Of a DNA stretch of 64,000 nt, positions 34,795-43,500 are shown one piece after another (position 1 is the first letter of the stretch; each line of letters opens with the position of its first letter). This DNA comes from Natronorubrum texcoconense (GTDB lineage: Archaea; Halobacteriota; Halobacteria; Halobacteriales; Natrialbaceae). Under the pieces are notes generated by a model. It made no database searches. It saw only the letters and a program-made list of their open reading frames with translations, and was not told the DNA's origin. The stretch is taken from assembly GCF_900100335.1 (NCBI RefSeq), contig NZ_FNFE01000001.1, positions 496,001-560,000 on the forward strand, read 5' to 3'. The position numbers and the translations under genes are program-made.

Positions 34795-36093
34795 ATGGCG
34801 ATCGAAGACGACGTGCTCGTCATCGGCGGCGGACTCGCCGGCGCGACGGCCGCACTCGCGGCCGCGGAACGGGACGTCCGAGTCCGACTCGTCACGTACA
34901 AACAGAGCACGCTGCGCCACGCGAGCGGACTAATCGACGTTCTCGGGTACACGCCGGAGGGGGAGGGCCCGATCGTCGATCCCTACGAGGCACTCGAGGC
35001 CCTCCCCGAGGGCCATCCCTACGAGCGCGTCGGCAGCGAGGCCGTCCGCGAGGCGCTCGCTTTCTTCGACGAGATCGCAGGCGACGCGTACGCGGGGTCG
35101 CACACGGAGGCGAACGCGCTCGTCCCGACCCACGGCGGCACCGTCAAGCCGACCGCGCGATACCCCGTTTCCACGGCCGACGGATTGGCGAGCGACGCTC
35201 GAGACACCTTACTCGTCGGATTCGAGACGCTGACGGATTTCGAAGCGCCGCTCGCAGCGGAGCACCTCGCAGCCGCCGGCGCGCCGTTTTCGGCCCGCGG
35301 CGTCACCGTCTCGTTCCCCGGAATCGTCCGGGACGACGCGAAGGTGACCCGGTACGCCCACCTGCTCGATCACGACGAGACGGTGGCGACGGACGACGGT
35401 GAGACCGGTGCGCGGGAGGCCCTCGCGACGATGGTACGCGATTCCCTCGAGGACGAATCTCGCGTCGGCTTCCCCGCAATTTTGGGCGACGAGCACGCCG
35501 CCGAGGTGCGAGCCGACCTCGCGGACGCACTCGGCGTCGACGTCTTCGAGGTCCCGATGGGACCGCCGAGCCTGCCGGGGATGCGACTCGAGGATCTGTT
35601 GTACGACGCACTCGAGGACGCGGGCGTCCGAACGGCGTCCGGCGTACCGGTGATCGGATACGAGACGGAAGGCGAGTCAGGCGACGAGACCCGTATCGAC
35701 CACGTCGTCGTCGACCGCCACGGAGCTGAGATTCCCTACCGCGCCGACCAGTACGTCCTCGCGACGGGTGGACTGGTCGGGAAGGGCGTCCGCTCCGAGC
35801 GCGAGCGGGTGTTCGAACCGATTTTCGACTGTCACGTCCCCCACGCCGAGGACCGCTACGATTGGTTCGTCGACGACGTCTTCGGAGAGCAGCCGTACGC
35901 GCGTTTCGGCCTTCCAGCCGACCGCGAGTTACGGCCGCTCGATGCCGACGACGAACCGGAGTTTTTGAACCTACGCGCAGCCGGCGCCGTGTTAGGGGGC
36001 TACGACTTCGCGGCCGAGAAATCCGGTGCCGGCGTCTCCCTCGCGACGGGCTACGTCGCGGGGACGCGAGCCGGCGAGGAGGGTGGCAAATGA
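34795..36093 (+). CDS. glpB: Glycerol-3-phosphate dehydrogenase subunit B
   Basis: A 432-residue flavoprotein of the GlpB family. The N-terminal dinucleotide fold is DVLVIGGGLAGATAALAAAE. KQSTLRHASGLIDVLGY and the MGPPSLPGMRLEDLL block match GlpB, and the C-terminal GAVLGGYDFAAEKSGAGVSLATGYVAG closes the FAD site. It works with GlpA and GlpC to pass electrons to the quinone pool. ATG 34795 is preferred to an upstream GTG inside glpA. Its stop overlaps an ATG that opens a 47-codon frame leading to glpC. Confidence 0.93.
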   Translation: MAIEDDVLVIGGGLAGATAALAAAERDVRVRLVTYKQSTLRHASGLIDVLGYTPEGEGPIVDPYEALEALPEGHPYERVGSEAVREALAFFDEIAGDAYAGSHTEANALVPTHGGTVKPTARYPVSTADGLASDARDTLLVGFETLTDFEAPLAAEHLAAAGAPFSARGVTVSFPGIVRDDAKVTRYAHLLDHDETVATDDGETGAREALATMVRDSLEDESRVGFPAILGDEHAAEVRADLADALGVDVFEVPMGPPSLPGMRLEDLLYDALEDAGVRTASGVPVIGYETEGESGDETRIDHVVVDRHGAEIPYRADQYVLATGGLVGKGVRSERERVFEPIFDCHVPHAEDRYDWFVDDVFGEQPYARFGLPADRELRPLDADDEPEFLNLRAAGAVLGGYDFAAEKSGAGVSLATGYVAGTRAGEEGGK

Positions 36094-36233
36094 CCGACTC
36101 GAGACCGGTGCGTCGATCGACCGATTCGAGTACGACCGGGCGACCGACCGATTTGAGTACGACCGGGCGACCGACCGGCTCGAGCGACCGTTCCGACAGC
36201 GACCGACGGACTGTGGTGATCTCGACTTCATGA
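36090..36233 (+). CDS. 47-codon bridging frame between glpB and glpC, possible coupling peptide
   Basis: The frame starts with an ATG overlapping the glpB stop (ATGA) and ends with a TGA overlapping the glpC ATG (ATGA). It encodes a polar Ser/Thr/Arg/Asp-rich peptide with no domain; the middle contains two 9-residue repeats (STDSSTTGRP-like), the result of a 27-base tandem repeat at 36120-36173 (26 of 27 bases identical). Perfect junctions at both ends suggest ribosomes pass from glpB to glpC through it. Whether the peptide has its own role is open. Confidence 0.4.
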   Translation: MTDSRPVRRSTDSSTTGRPTDLSTTGRPTGSSDRSDSDRRTVVISTS

Positions 36234-37570
36234 GCGACGCAGAACAACCGACCGACGACCACGTACCGGGCGACGACGAGTTCGAACCGATCCAGGTGTT
36301 CCCCGAGGCCGAGGAGATGGACCTCCGTCCGGGTGCGGACAACTGCTACAAGTGCTCGACCTGCGACACCAACTGTCCCGTCGCGGAGGTCGACGACGAG
36401 TTCCCCGGCCCGAAGTTCCAGGGACCCGAACAGTGGCGACTCAAACGCCAGGACGATCACGACATCGACGACTCGGTGATGAAGTGTTCGAACTGCATGC
36501 GCTGTGACAGCGCCTGCCCTTCCGAGGTTCCCCTCTCGCAGATGCACAACACCGCGCGAGGGGAGTACGTCGAGGAGAACATGGACAAACTCTCCCGCGA
36601 GTACATCCGAAACCGAATCCTCGCGAACTACCGCCGTCTCGCGCCGCTCGCGGCGACGTTCCCCCGCACCGCAAACTTCGTGATGGGCCTCTCCGTGACG
36701 AAGTGGCTCGGCGAGAAGACGCTCGGAATCACGAGCGAGCGGGAGTTCCCCGAGTTCGCCACGGAAACGTTCCGAAAGTGGTGGACGAAACGCGGTGGCG
36801 CGAAAGTCGAAAACCCCGACAAACGCATCGCCTACTTCCACGGCTGCTACTCGAACTACAACACCCCCGAAGTCGGGAAGGCGCTGGTCCGCGTCTACGA
36901 GCACTTCGGCTACGAGGTCATGGTCCCCGATCAGTCCTGTTCGGGGACGCCGATGTTCGCCAACGGCATGCTCGAGGACGCTCGCCGGGCCGCCGAGACG
37001 AACGTCAGCGAACTCGGCGCTGCACTCGAGGACGGCGCGGACATCATCGCCTCCTGTAGCTCCTGTTCGATGTCGCTGCGACAGGAGTACCCCGAACTGT
37101 TCGACTTCGAGGGAACGGAAGACGTCGCCGAGAACACCTGGGACGCCATCGAGTACCTCCGGGTCCACGAGGACCTCGAGGCGGAACTCGAGGGCACTTC
37201 CGTCGAGGGAGCGGACTTCGCTTACCACGCACCGTGTCATTCACGTAACCAGGGCCTCGATGGCCAGACGATAGAAGTGGTAGACGCAATCGACGGCATC
37301 GACGCACACGACGTCGGCGACTCCTGTTCGGGGATCTCCGGCACCTACGGCTGGAAGGAAGAGAACTACGAGACGTCGATGAAGATCGGCGAGGAGATGT
37401 TCGACCACATGGAGGAGGCGGACGCCGAGACCGGGCTCACGGAGTGTCCGACCTGCTCGATGCAGATGGGTCACGGCACCGGCTACGAGATCAAACACAC
37501 GCTCGAGGTGCTCGAGTCGGCGCTTCTCGGCACGGCGCTCGAATCGCCCCAAGGATCACGGGAGACATAG
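36230..37570 (+). CDS. glpC: Glycerol-3-phosphate dehydrogenase subunit C (Fe-S)
   Basis: A 446-residue iron-sulfur protein. Near the N-terminus are two 4Fe-4S clusters: CYKCSTCDTNCPV and CSNCMRCDSACPS. Two CCG domains follow, the first with GCYSNYN...CSGTPM...CSSCSMSLR and the second with CHSRNQG...CSGISGTYG...CPTCSMQM. GlpC anchors the complex and hands electrons to quinone, without its own membrane helix. ATG 36230 was chosen because the sequence from here is conserved (MSDAEQPTDDHVPGDDEFEP); a longer frame upstream overlaps glpB and consists of repeat-derived residues. It is followed two bases later by the Cdc6-like gene. Confidence 0.93.
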   Translation: MSDAEQPTDDHVPGDDEFEPIQVFPEAEEMDLRPGADNCYKCSTCDTNCPVAEVDDEFPGPKFQGPEQWRLKRQDDHDIDDSVMKCSNCMRCDSACPSEVPLSQMHNTARGEYVEENMDKLSREYIRNRILANYRRLAPLAATFPRTANFVMGLSVTKWLGEKTLGITSEREFPEFATETFRKWWTKRGGAKVENPDKRIAYFHGCYSNYNTPEVGKALVRVYEHFGYEVMVPDQSCSGTPMFANGMLEDARRAAETNVSELGAALEDGADIIASCSSCSMSLRQEYPELFDFEGTEDVAENTWDAIEYLRVHEDLEAELEGTSVEGADFAYHAPCHSRNQGLDGQTIEVVDAIDGIDAHDVGDSCSGISGTYGWKEENYETSMKIGEEMFDHMEEADAETGLTECPTCSMQMGHGTGYEIKHTLEVLESALLGTALESPQGSRET

Positions 37571-37572
37571 GA

Positions 37573-38793
37573 ATGGATCTGGATGAACGCATCGCTCGAC
37601 GGCGATCAGCGAGACAGGGGCGATCGGTCGTCGTCGACCGAACCGATCTCAGCCCGGTCGTCCACCGGTCGGATCCGGTGGGCCGCGGTCCCGTTTTGGA
37701 GCAGTTACTCGACGTGCTCGAGCCGGTGTTCGACGGCGAGTTGCCGTCGCCGATCGCGGTGGTCGGCCCGGCGGGGTCGGGAACCTCGGCTATCGTCACC
37801 GCGCTGTTCGGCGCGCTGAACGAACGGCTCAGCGAGTCGACCAGAGCGATCGGTACGACGACGCGTGCGGGCAGCACCGAACCGGTGACGTGGTTCGTCT
37901 ACGTCGACGGGCGACGCGTCGAGAGCGCCTTCGCCTTCTACCGGGCTGTCCTGTCGGTGATTTCGACGGAGCCGGTTCCCGAGAGCGGCGTCGGCACCGA
38001 CGAGTTACGCGAACGACTCGGGGAACGAGTCGCCCGACCGGACCGCCGCGCAGTCGTCGCGATCGATCACCACGACGAGCCAGAGACGCTCTCTTACGAC
38101 CGCGTTTGCGAACTGCTCGAACCGCTGTCCGACAGCGTGTCGACCGTCGCCGTCGGCCAGCGCGCCCCCGACGACTGGTCGGACGACCACCCAACCGTCC
38201 CCGTGCCGGCGTACCGCCACCACGAACTCGTCGACGTGATCACCGACCGCGCCTCGACGGGTCTCGCGGCCGGGGTGCTCGACCACGAACCCATTCGCGA
38301 GGTGGCGATGTGGGCGGACGGCAACGCCCACGACGCGCTCGCGGCGCTGTTCGGAGCCGCCGTTCTCGCGACCGCGGACGGCAGCGAACGGATCGAGACC
38401 GAACACCTCGAGACGGCTCGAGCCGACGTCCCCGACGACGGCGTCCACCTGGATCGCGTGCTCGCACTGTCGGAAACCCGACAGCGGGTCCTGTTGGACC
38501 TCGTCGCCGTCGACTCGACCGATCGTCCCATCCGCGAGGTCGCGGCGGAGATCGCCGACCGCTCCTCGCTGACCGCGGGGACGGTCAAACGGTTCCTCTA
38601 CGAACTCGCGGATCGAGGCGTCATCGAACGAGTTCCCCTCCCTGCAAACGGGAGCGGGCGGCGCCCCAGTTCCGTCGTCCCGCGATTTCCGACGATCGCG
38701 TTCCGTGCGCTGGGCCCGGTGAGAGACGATGACGACGCCGACGAGACCGGTGAGGGGAGTGTGGCCAGCGAGTCCGGTAGCGAAACGCGCTGA
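37573..38793 (+). CDS. Cdc6/Orc1-family AAA protein with degenerate Walker motifs
   Basis: A 406-residue protein with the archaeal Orc1/Cdc6 layout. The AAA part (about 30-270) has GPAGSGTS at residues 65-72, where the Walker A lysine is replaced by Thr71. The Walker B region reads VVAIDHHDE, also unusual. The lid pattern YRHHELVDVITDRA and the GNAHDALAALFGAA segment are clearly Cdc6-like. The C-terminal winged helix (about 310-390) contains REVAAEIADRSSLTAGTVKRFLYEL and a polar tail. Without the lysine ATP hydrolysis is doubtful. It starts two bases after glpC, so it is expressed with glycerol genes; a role as a DNA-binding regulator or a decayed initiator is inference. No origin-like repeats were found nearby. 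Confidence 0.75.
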   Translation: MDLDERIARRRSARQGRSVVVDRTDLSPVVHRSDPVGRGPVLEQLLDVLEPVFDGELPSPIAVVGPAGSGTSAIVTALFGALNERLSESTRAIGTTTRAGSTEPVTWFVYVDGRRVESAFAFYRAVLSVISTEPVPESGVGTDELRERLGERVARPDRRAVVAIDHHDEPETLSYDRVCELLEPLSDSVSTVAVGQRAPDDWSDDHPTVPVPAYRHHELVDVITDRASTGLAAGVLDHEPIREVAMWADGNAHDALAALFGAAVLATADGSERIETEHLETARADVPDDGVHLDRVLALSETRQRVLLDLVAVDSTDRPIREVAAEIADRSSLTAGTVKRFLYELADRGVIERVPLPANGSGRRPSSVVPRFPTIAFRALGPVRDDDDADETGEGSVASESGSETR

Positions 38794-38976
38794 CTCGAGT
38801 CTGTACTCGAGATCGTCGGTGTAACCGACGAGCGAGACGGCACCCGCACCGACGCCGAAGCTGGCGCCGACGTCGAAGTTGACGCCGACGGTTTCCGCGT
38901 CGACCACGGGCGAGAACGCCTCGCCGGTGAGCAGTCCGACCACGCCGTCGACGAACTCGCTCAACACGCCGGTCAC
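38794..38976 (-). pseudogene. Orphan coding fragment, 3' part apparently lost against the Cdc6-like gene
   Basis: From GTG 38976 the minus strand reads 61 codons with strong haloarchaeal codon bias (MTGVLSEFVDGVVGLL, then VNFDVGASFGVGAG, then VSLVGYTDDLEYRLESA). The frame then runs open into the antisense of the Cdc6-like gene, where it is explained as a shadow. The coding-like part ends about where the Cdc6-like gene stops. No family is recognised. The rest of the 451-base gap to 39244 has no other gene I can support. Confidence 0.35.
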
Positions 38977-39244
38977 GTACTCTTACTGGCCGAGAATGTG
39001 GAGGGAGAAGCTCCGAGACGTCCGGGACGACGTCGGCCGACCCATCAAGAAGTCCCCGAGAGAAACGACGAGATGCTCCCGCATCGATCGAGGTATTCCG
39101 TACGGGTCGAAAAGCATTCGTGCTCCGTAGGTACCTGCACCGAGCCAGTGACTCCGACCGACGCCACGGCTCTTGGTGAGTAAGTTGTAGAGAAAATCAC
39201 TCGAGCGTCTCCGAAGGAACCGTCGTTAGCGGGACGGGAGACGA

Positions 39245-42217
39245 TTACTCGTCTTCAGTCTCGGCGCCGTCCGCGTCTCCTTCAGCATCGTCTTCATCAC
39301 CGTTTTCGTCGTCTGCGTCGCCGTTCTCGTCATCGGTGTCACCGTTTTCGTCGTCTGCGTCGCCGTTCTCGTCATCGGCGTCACCGTTTTCCTCTTCGTC
39401 ACCCGCGTCCGGGTCCTCGAGTTCGACCTGCTCGAGGTCGACGGTGACGGTGTCGCCCTGGACCACTGCGGTCTCGGGAACCTCGGTCTGTCCCTCGAAG
39501 CCGTCCTCGCCCGGTTCGCCGACGGTCACGGTGTACTCGCCGTCGATCGCTTCGACGCTACTGTCCGTGTAGCCGTCATCGACGCCGAGTTCGTCGTTGG
39601 TGGCGTACGGGACGGTCAGCTCGAAGGTGCCATCGTCGGCGACGTCGGCCGTCTGTTCGTAGGTGAACGTTCGGCCGGGTTCGGTCTCGAGTTCAACCTC
39701 GGCCGTCACCGTCGCGTTGTCCGCGAGCACGTTCTCCTCGTCGTCGACTTCGCCGGTGATCGTCGCACCCTCGACGCGCTCGTACGTTTTAACCGTCGAG
39801 AGGAGATCGGCGTCCCACATCGGAATGCCGAGCGACTGGTCGACCATGTTGTTCTCGCGGGTCTGCGCTAAGCTCTCGGCGATTTGTTCCGTTTGCTCGC
39901 CCCAGCCGGTCTCGAATTCGTTGCCCCCGCCACTGGCGGCGACGAGATCGTTGTACTCCGAGATGGACATCGAGTAGTGGGGCGTGAGCCGGTCGCCGGT
40001 CTGCATCGAGCCGACGAACGCGTAGTCGTCGTTCTCGTGGACCAGCCGGTAGTGTTCCATCCCGTCCGCATCGTCGTGATACAGCGAGGCCATCGTGGTG
40101 TCGTAGTAGTTCTCGTTCGGCGCCGGGAGGTTCTGTTCCTCGCCGCCGACCTGGTACTCGCTCGTCTCGTAGTAGTGATCGTAGTCAGGGCCGGACCACT
40201 GGGTGATCGCGCTGAATTTCGCGCCGGCCATCTCGTGGTCGATCATCACGTAGCGCATCTCCTCGTGAGTCGCGTCTTCGGCCATGCCCTCGAGTTCCTC
40301 GTTCGAGTGGTCCTCAGGCGACTCGCCTGCGGCGATCGAATCGAGGATCAGTTCGGCGCGTTCCTCGGAGTCGGCGGTCAGGTACGCCGAGGACGAACGG
40401 GCGTTCTGCTGGAACGGGTTCGAGTGGGGAATCCGCTCGGCCTGGGTCGTTATCAGGTGGCCGTAGTCCCACCACGACATCACGCCGTAGGTCCCTTCGG
40501 GATAGTCGTAATCCCCGCCGTCGGGATACTCGTACGTGCCGAAGTAGTCGAGTTGGTCGGCGTTCTCTGCGTCACCCCAGTTGCCGGGTTCGGGGGTGTT
40601 GTTGGCCATCCAGTGGTTCGCCTCCTCCCAGGTCATCGCTTCGTCGGACGGCCCGACGTGTGCGCCGCGGTCCCACGTCGTCGAGTTGCCGGCCGCCATC
40701 GGCGGCAGCAGCGGAGCGAACAGCAGCAAGACGACCATGATGAGGACGATCACCTGATAGGTTTCGATTCCCCGAAGCGTGTCGACGCCGCCTCTGATAT
40801 CGAGGTCGAAGATGCGGATCACGTCGGCAACGAAGACGGCGTTGACGACGGCGACCGCCAGCACGAGGTAGTAGGCGAACCGGATCTGCGTCGCGGCCAT
40901 GCTGATCAGGAACAGCGACCAGACGACGATCAGCGTGTACTCGGTGCGGTACTCGCGGCCGAGGAACGGTCTGGCGACGAGAAGGCCGAGTCCCGCGAGC
41001 ATGGTGTAGAACGCCGCACCGAACTCGTTGAAGACGTGGCTGGTGAAGTCGGCCGGTTGTCGGGCTTCCGATATTGTTTGATCGGTAGCACCGCCTCCAA
41101 ATGGGAGAACACGACGTGATGCGTTGTCAACGATAGTCGAGAACAGATCGGGCAGTATGGCCCACATCACAACGAACGCGACGGCGATGAGGCCCGCAAT
41201 TGCTCCCGGATAATAACGGCGATCGATATCGTGTGCGTTCCACTGTCGGGCGAGCCACGCCATAAACACACACCCGCCGGCGACGAGTGCGGCACTGACG
41301 GGTTGGAGATAACTGAAACTCGTCGTACTTGTTCCGGGTTCCTCGATTAATAACGTCGCACCGATAGCAGTCACTCCGAGACTGATTGCGCCTACAAACG
41401 CGATGTGATCGGGTGAAACGTTGCGAACGTAGTCGAGACACAACTGAACGGTGAAGAAAATTGCTAATATCCCGATCAGTACGACTGCTGGTGGCCAAAC
41501 CCAGATGTAGAGGATTAGTGCAACGCCAGCGAGAACGCTGTATAGCGTGGGCTCTCGAAGTCCATCCCAATCTCTGTCGGCGACGAGTTCGTAAATCGGC
41601 TGCTCGCGTTCGGCGACTCGCAGCGCGAGCATCATCGCGAGGACGGCGAACGCCATGAACAGGACCTCGGCGACGTGGTGCTGGAGTTGGCCGGCGGTCG
41701 TCCGCGAGAAGAACTGACCTGGAGCGAGTGCGAGCAGGAGTATCGCGACGATACCGCCAATCGTTCCGCCCAGCCGGCGACCGATGAAGAACACCGGAAT
41801 GGCTACAAGCGCGGCCATCGCTGGAACAGTTAGCAGGGAAACGAGATACAGGGTTTCAGTCGACGGATCACCGAGTCCGACGATCATCGCGATGGTGACG
41901 ATAATCTGGTCGAACAGCGTTCCGAACTGGCCGACGTATCGGCCAGTTGGGAACCCGGTGAATATCTCGAACGGCATCGTATTCGGGTAGTTCTCCGAGG
42001 TCCACTCGACCGTTCGCCAGTGGTACCACGAGTCGACGGCCGCCAGCGCGGGCGTCCCGTCGTCGGTGATAAAATTCTCGTAGGACTGCGCCCGCGTCCA
42101 GAACATAAACAGCATCACAGCTCCGAGAACGGGGATGTGATACCAGTCGGTCCACGTCTCGAGGAAGGATGGTGACGTCTCGCTCTCCCCCTCGACGTGT
42201 TCGGTATCTGTACTCAT
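39245..42217 (-). CDS. aglB: Dolichyl-monophosphooligosaccharide--protein glycotransferase AglB
   Basis: A 990-residue STT3-type oligosaccharyltransferase. About 13 membrane helices occupy residues 20-500, with the acidic catalytic loop YHWRTVEW near the start. The signature WWDYG is at residues 582-586 (VMSWWDYGHLITTQ), followed by a soluble, outward-facing domain with beta-sandwich parts. The C-terminus is a 45-residue acidic tail of heptads (DADDENG type) ending ETEDE. AglB transfers lipid-linked glycan to Asn in NxS/T sites of S-layer and other surface proteins. ATG 42217 (MSTDTEH) was chosen since the upstream in-frame codons lack conservation. It diverges from an AglG-like transferase. 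Confidence 0.95.
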   Translation of the reverse strand: MSTDTEHVEGESETSPSFLETWTDWYHIPVLGAVMLFMFWTRAQSYENFITDDGTPALAAVDSWYHWRTVEWTSENYPNTMPFEIFTGFPTGRYVGQFGTLFDQIIVTIAMIVGLGDPSTETLYLVSLLTVPAMAALVAIPVFFIGRRLGGTIGGIVAILLLALAPGQFFSRTTAGQLQHHVAEVLFMAFAVLAMMLALRVAEREQPIYELVADRDWDGLREPTLYSVLAGVALILYIWVWPPAVVLIGILAIFFTVQLCLDYVRNVSPDHIAFVGAISLGVTAIGATLLIEEPGTSTTSFSYLQPVSAALVAGGCVFMAWLARQWNAHDIDRRYYPGAIAGLIAVAFVVMWAILPDLFSTIVDNASRRVLPFGGGATDQTISEARQPADFTSHVFNEFGAAFYTMLAGLGLLVARPFLGREYRTEYTLIVVWSLFLISMAATQIRFAYYLVLAVAVVNAVFVADVIRIFDLDIRGGVDTLRGIETYQVIVLIMVVLLLFAPLLPPMAAGNSTTWDRGAHVGPSDEAMTWEEANHWMANNTPEPGNWGDAENADQLDYFGTYEYPDGGDYDYPEGTYGVMSWWDYGHLITTQAERIPHSNPFQQNARSSSAYLTADSEERAELILDSIAAGESPEDHSNEELEGMAEDATHEEMRYVMIDHEMAGAKFSAITQWSGPDYDHYYETSEYQVGGEEQNLPAPNENYYDTTMASLYHDDADGMEHYRLVHENDDYAFVGSMQTGDRLTPHYSMSISEYNDLVAASGGGNEFETGWGEQTEQIAESLAQTRENNMVDQSLGIPMWDADLLSTVKTYERVEGATITGEVDDEENVLADNATVTAEVELETEPGRTFTYEQTADVADDGTFELTVPYATNDELGVDDGYTDSSVEAIDGEYTVTVGEPGEDGFEGQTEVPETAVVQGDTVTVDLEQVELEDPDAGDEEENGDADDENGDADDENGDTDDENGDADDENGDEDDAEGDADGAETEDE
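39260..39400 (-). repeat. 21-base tandem repeats encoding the AglB acidic tail
   Basis: About five units of 21 bases encode seven-residue repeats (DADDENG, DTDDENG, DEDDAEG). The repeated GTTTTCGTCGTCTGCGTCGC and GTTCTCGTCATCGGCGTCAC words alternate on the plus strand. This is a coding minisatellite, not a CRISPR, as units are contiguous with no spacers. Confidence 0.85.
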
Positions 42218-42400
42218 TAGGTTCCACCAGACACAAGTCAAGAATAAGCCTTGCCATCTACGGCCCGGGTTTTGATATCCAGGGTCGTAACGGCCACGTA
42301 GGGCTGAATTTCGTCAATAGTGAACGGAGACTGAATACGGTGAACCTGTGAGTCAGCCGAAGGAAAAGGCTTATTCGCCGTTCACGGCAATCGAATCCCG

Positions 42401-43360
42401 ATGAAGGTCTCCGTCGTCATCTGCACCTACGCGATGGAACGCTACGACGTGTTCTCCGAGTGTGTCGACAGCGTCCTCGAGCAAACGTACGACCCGCTCG
42501 AGATCGTCATCGTGGTCGACGGAAACGAACCCGTCTTCGAACGCGTCCGTGGCGATTACGGAGACCTCGAGGACGTCGTGTTGCACTGCAACGACGAGAA
42601 TCAGGGAATTTCGTACAGTCGGACTCGTGGAGCCGAAATCGCGACCGGCGATGTCGTTGCGTTCATCGACGACGACGCCGTTGCTGAACCTGATTGGGTG
42701 GCGGAACTGGCTCGAGTGTACGAGGAAAGCGACGCGATCGCCGTCGGCGGTCACGCGAAGCCGGACTGGGTGACGAAGAAACCGGACTTCTTCCCCGAGG
42801 AGTTCTATTGGCTCGTCGGCTGTGACGAACGCGGAATGGGTGAGCATATGGAAGAGCTACGGAACACGTACGGCTCGAACATTTCCTATCGTCGTGACGT
42901 CTTTCTGAACGTCGGCGGCTACGACGAGAACACCGGTCGGAAGGGTGATCGACACATCCAGGCTCACGAGGCACCCGTCTGTATCCGAATGGCCAACAAG
43001 TACGGCAAGGGTGTGATATACAACACTGATGCAGTGGTAAACCACAAGCTGTTCGACTACCGCGGGGAGTTCCGGTGGTTGGTGTTTCGGTCGTTCTGGC
43101 AGGGCTACTCGAAACGAATTATGGATCTGTTGCTGCCCGAGGCTTCGGGGGACAAGAACGACTATTTGAAGCAGTTGATGCTCGAGTTCGTTCCGGATCG
43201 AGTTGGGGAACTTGTTCGTGAGCCCTCGAGTGCCAAGGCGAAACAACTGGTAACGATCTTCGTCTTCACCGCGGCGGTCGGCTTCGGCTACCTGTATGGA
43301 CTGCTCGATGTGAATCGGTCGGAGTTAACCGCCGATCGTGAGGTCTCGACAGGGTCCTGA
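42401..43360 (+). CDS. aglG: Family 2 glycosyltransferase, AglG-like
   Basis: A 319-residue GT-A glycosyltransferase. The N-terminus MKVSVVICTYAMERYDVF and the metal-binding FIDDDAVAEPDW (DxD) are the catalytic signatures; NTGRKGDRHIQAHEAP and CIRMANKYGKGVIYN follow, resembling dolichyl-phosphate glucuronosyltransferase AglG. A short hydrophobic helix near the end (VTIFVFTAAVGFGYLYGLL) may anchor it to the membrane. AglG adds the hexuronic acid at an early position of the haloarchaeal N-glycan. It diverges from aglB across a 183-base promoter gap. Confidence 0.85.
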   Translation: MKVSVVICTYAMERYDVFSECVDSVLEQTYDPLEIVIVVDGNEPVFERVRGDYGDLEDVVLHCNDENQGISYSRTRGAEIATGDVVAFIDDDAVAEPDWVAELARVYEESDAIAVGGHAKPDWVTKKPDFFPEEFYWLVGCDERGMGEHMEELRNTYGSNISYRRDVFLNVGGYDENTGRKGDRHIQAHEAPVCIRMANKYGKGVIYNTDAVVNHKLFDYRGEFRWLVFRSFWQGYSKRIMDLLLPEASGDKNDYLKQLMLEFVPDRVGELVREPSSAKAKQLVTIFVFTAAVGFGYLYGLLDVNRSELTADREVSTGS

Positions 43361-43500
43361 CGACAGCAAGTTAGTCGGTTCGTGCTTGACTTTCGAAACC
43401 AGCGTTCTACTCCCAGCTACGACAGCGGTTCGAGCAATCCTTCAGAAGATATCGAACGAAGGGTATAACCGACTTCCGCGAGAATCTGACTCACAATCGA

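Noticed and set aside
35303-37240. A 645-codon open frame antisense to glpB and glpC
   Set aside because: glpB and glpC are certain from conserved cofactor motifs. The antisense product is arginine-rich and low complexity, typical for the reverse of GC-rich haloarchaeal genes.
37573-38793. A replication origin near the Cdc6-like gene
   Set aside because: Active haloarchaeal origins have AT-rich unwinding DNA and ORB-type inverted repeats beside orc genes. The gene is joined to glpC without a gap and the downstream 451 bases show no such repeats.
38996-39130. Short plus-strand frame starting MWREKLRDVRDDVGRP
   Set aside because: The first 20 codons look plausible but usage decays and no promoter, homology or neighbour supports it. 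Not listed as a gene.
39260-39400. Regular short repeats first considered as a CRISPR-like array
   Set aside because: Units are contiguous 21-base coding repeats within aglB, without spacers, leader or cas genes.
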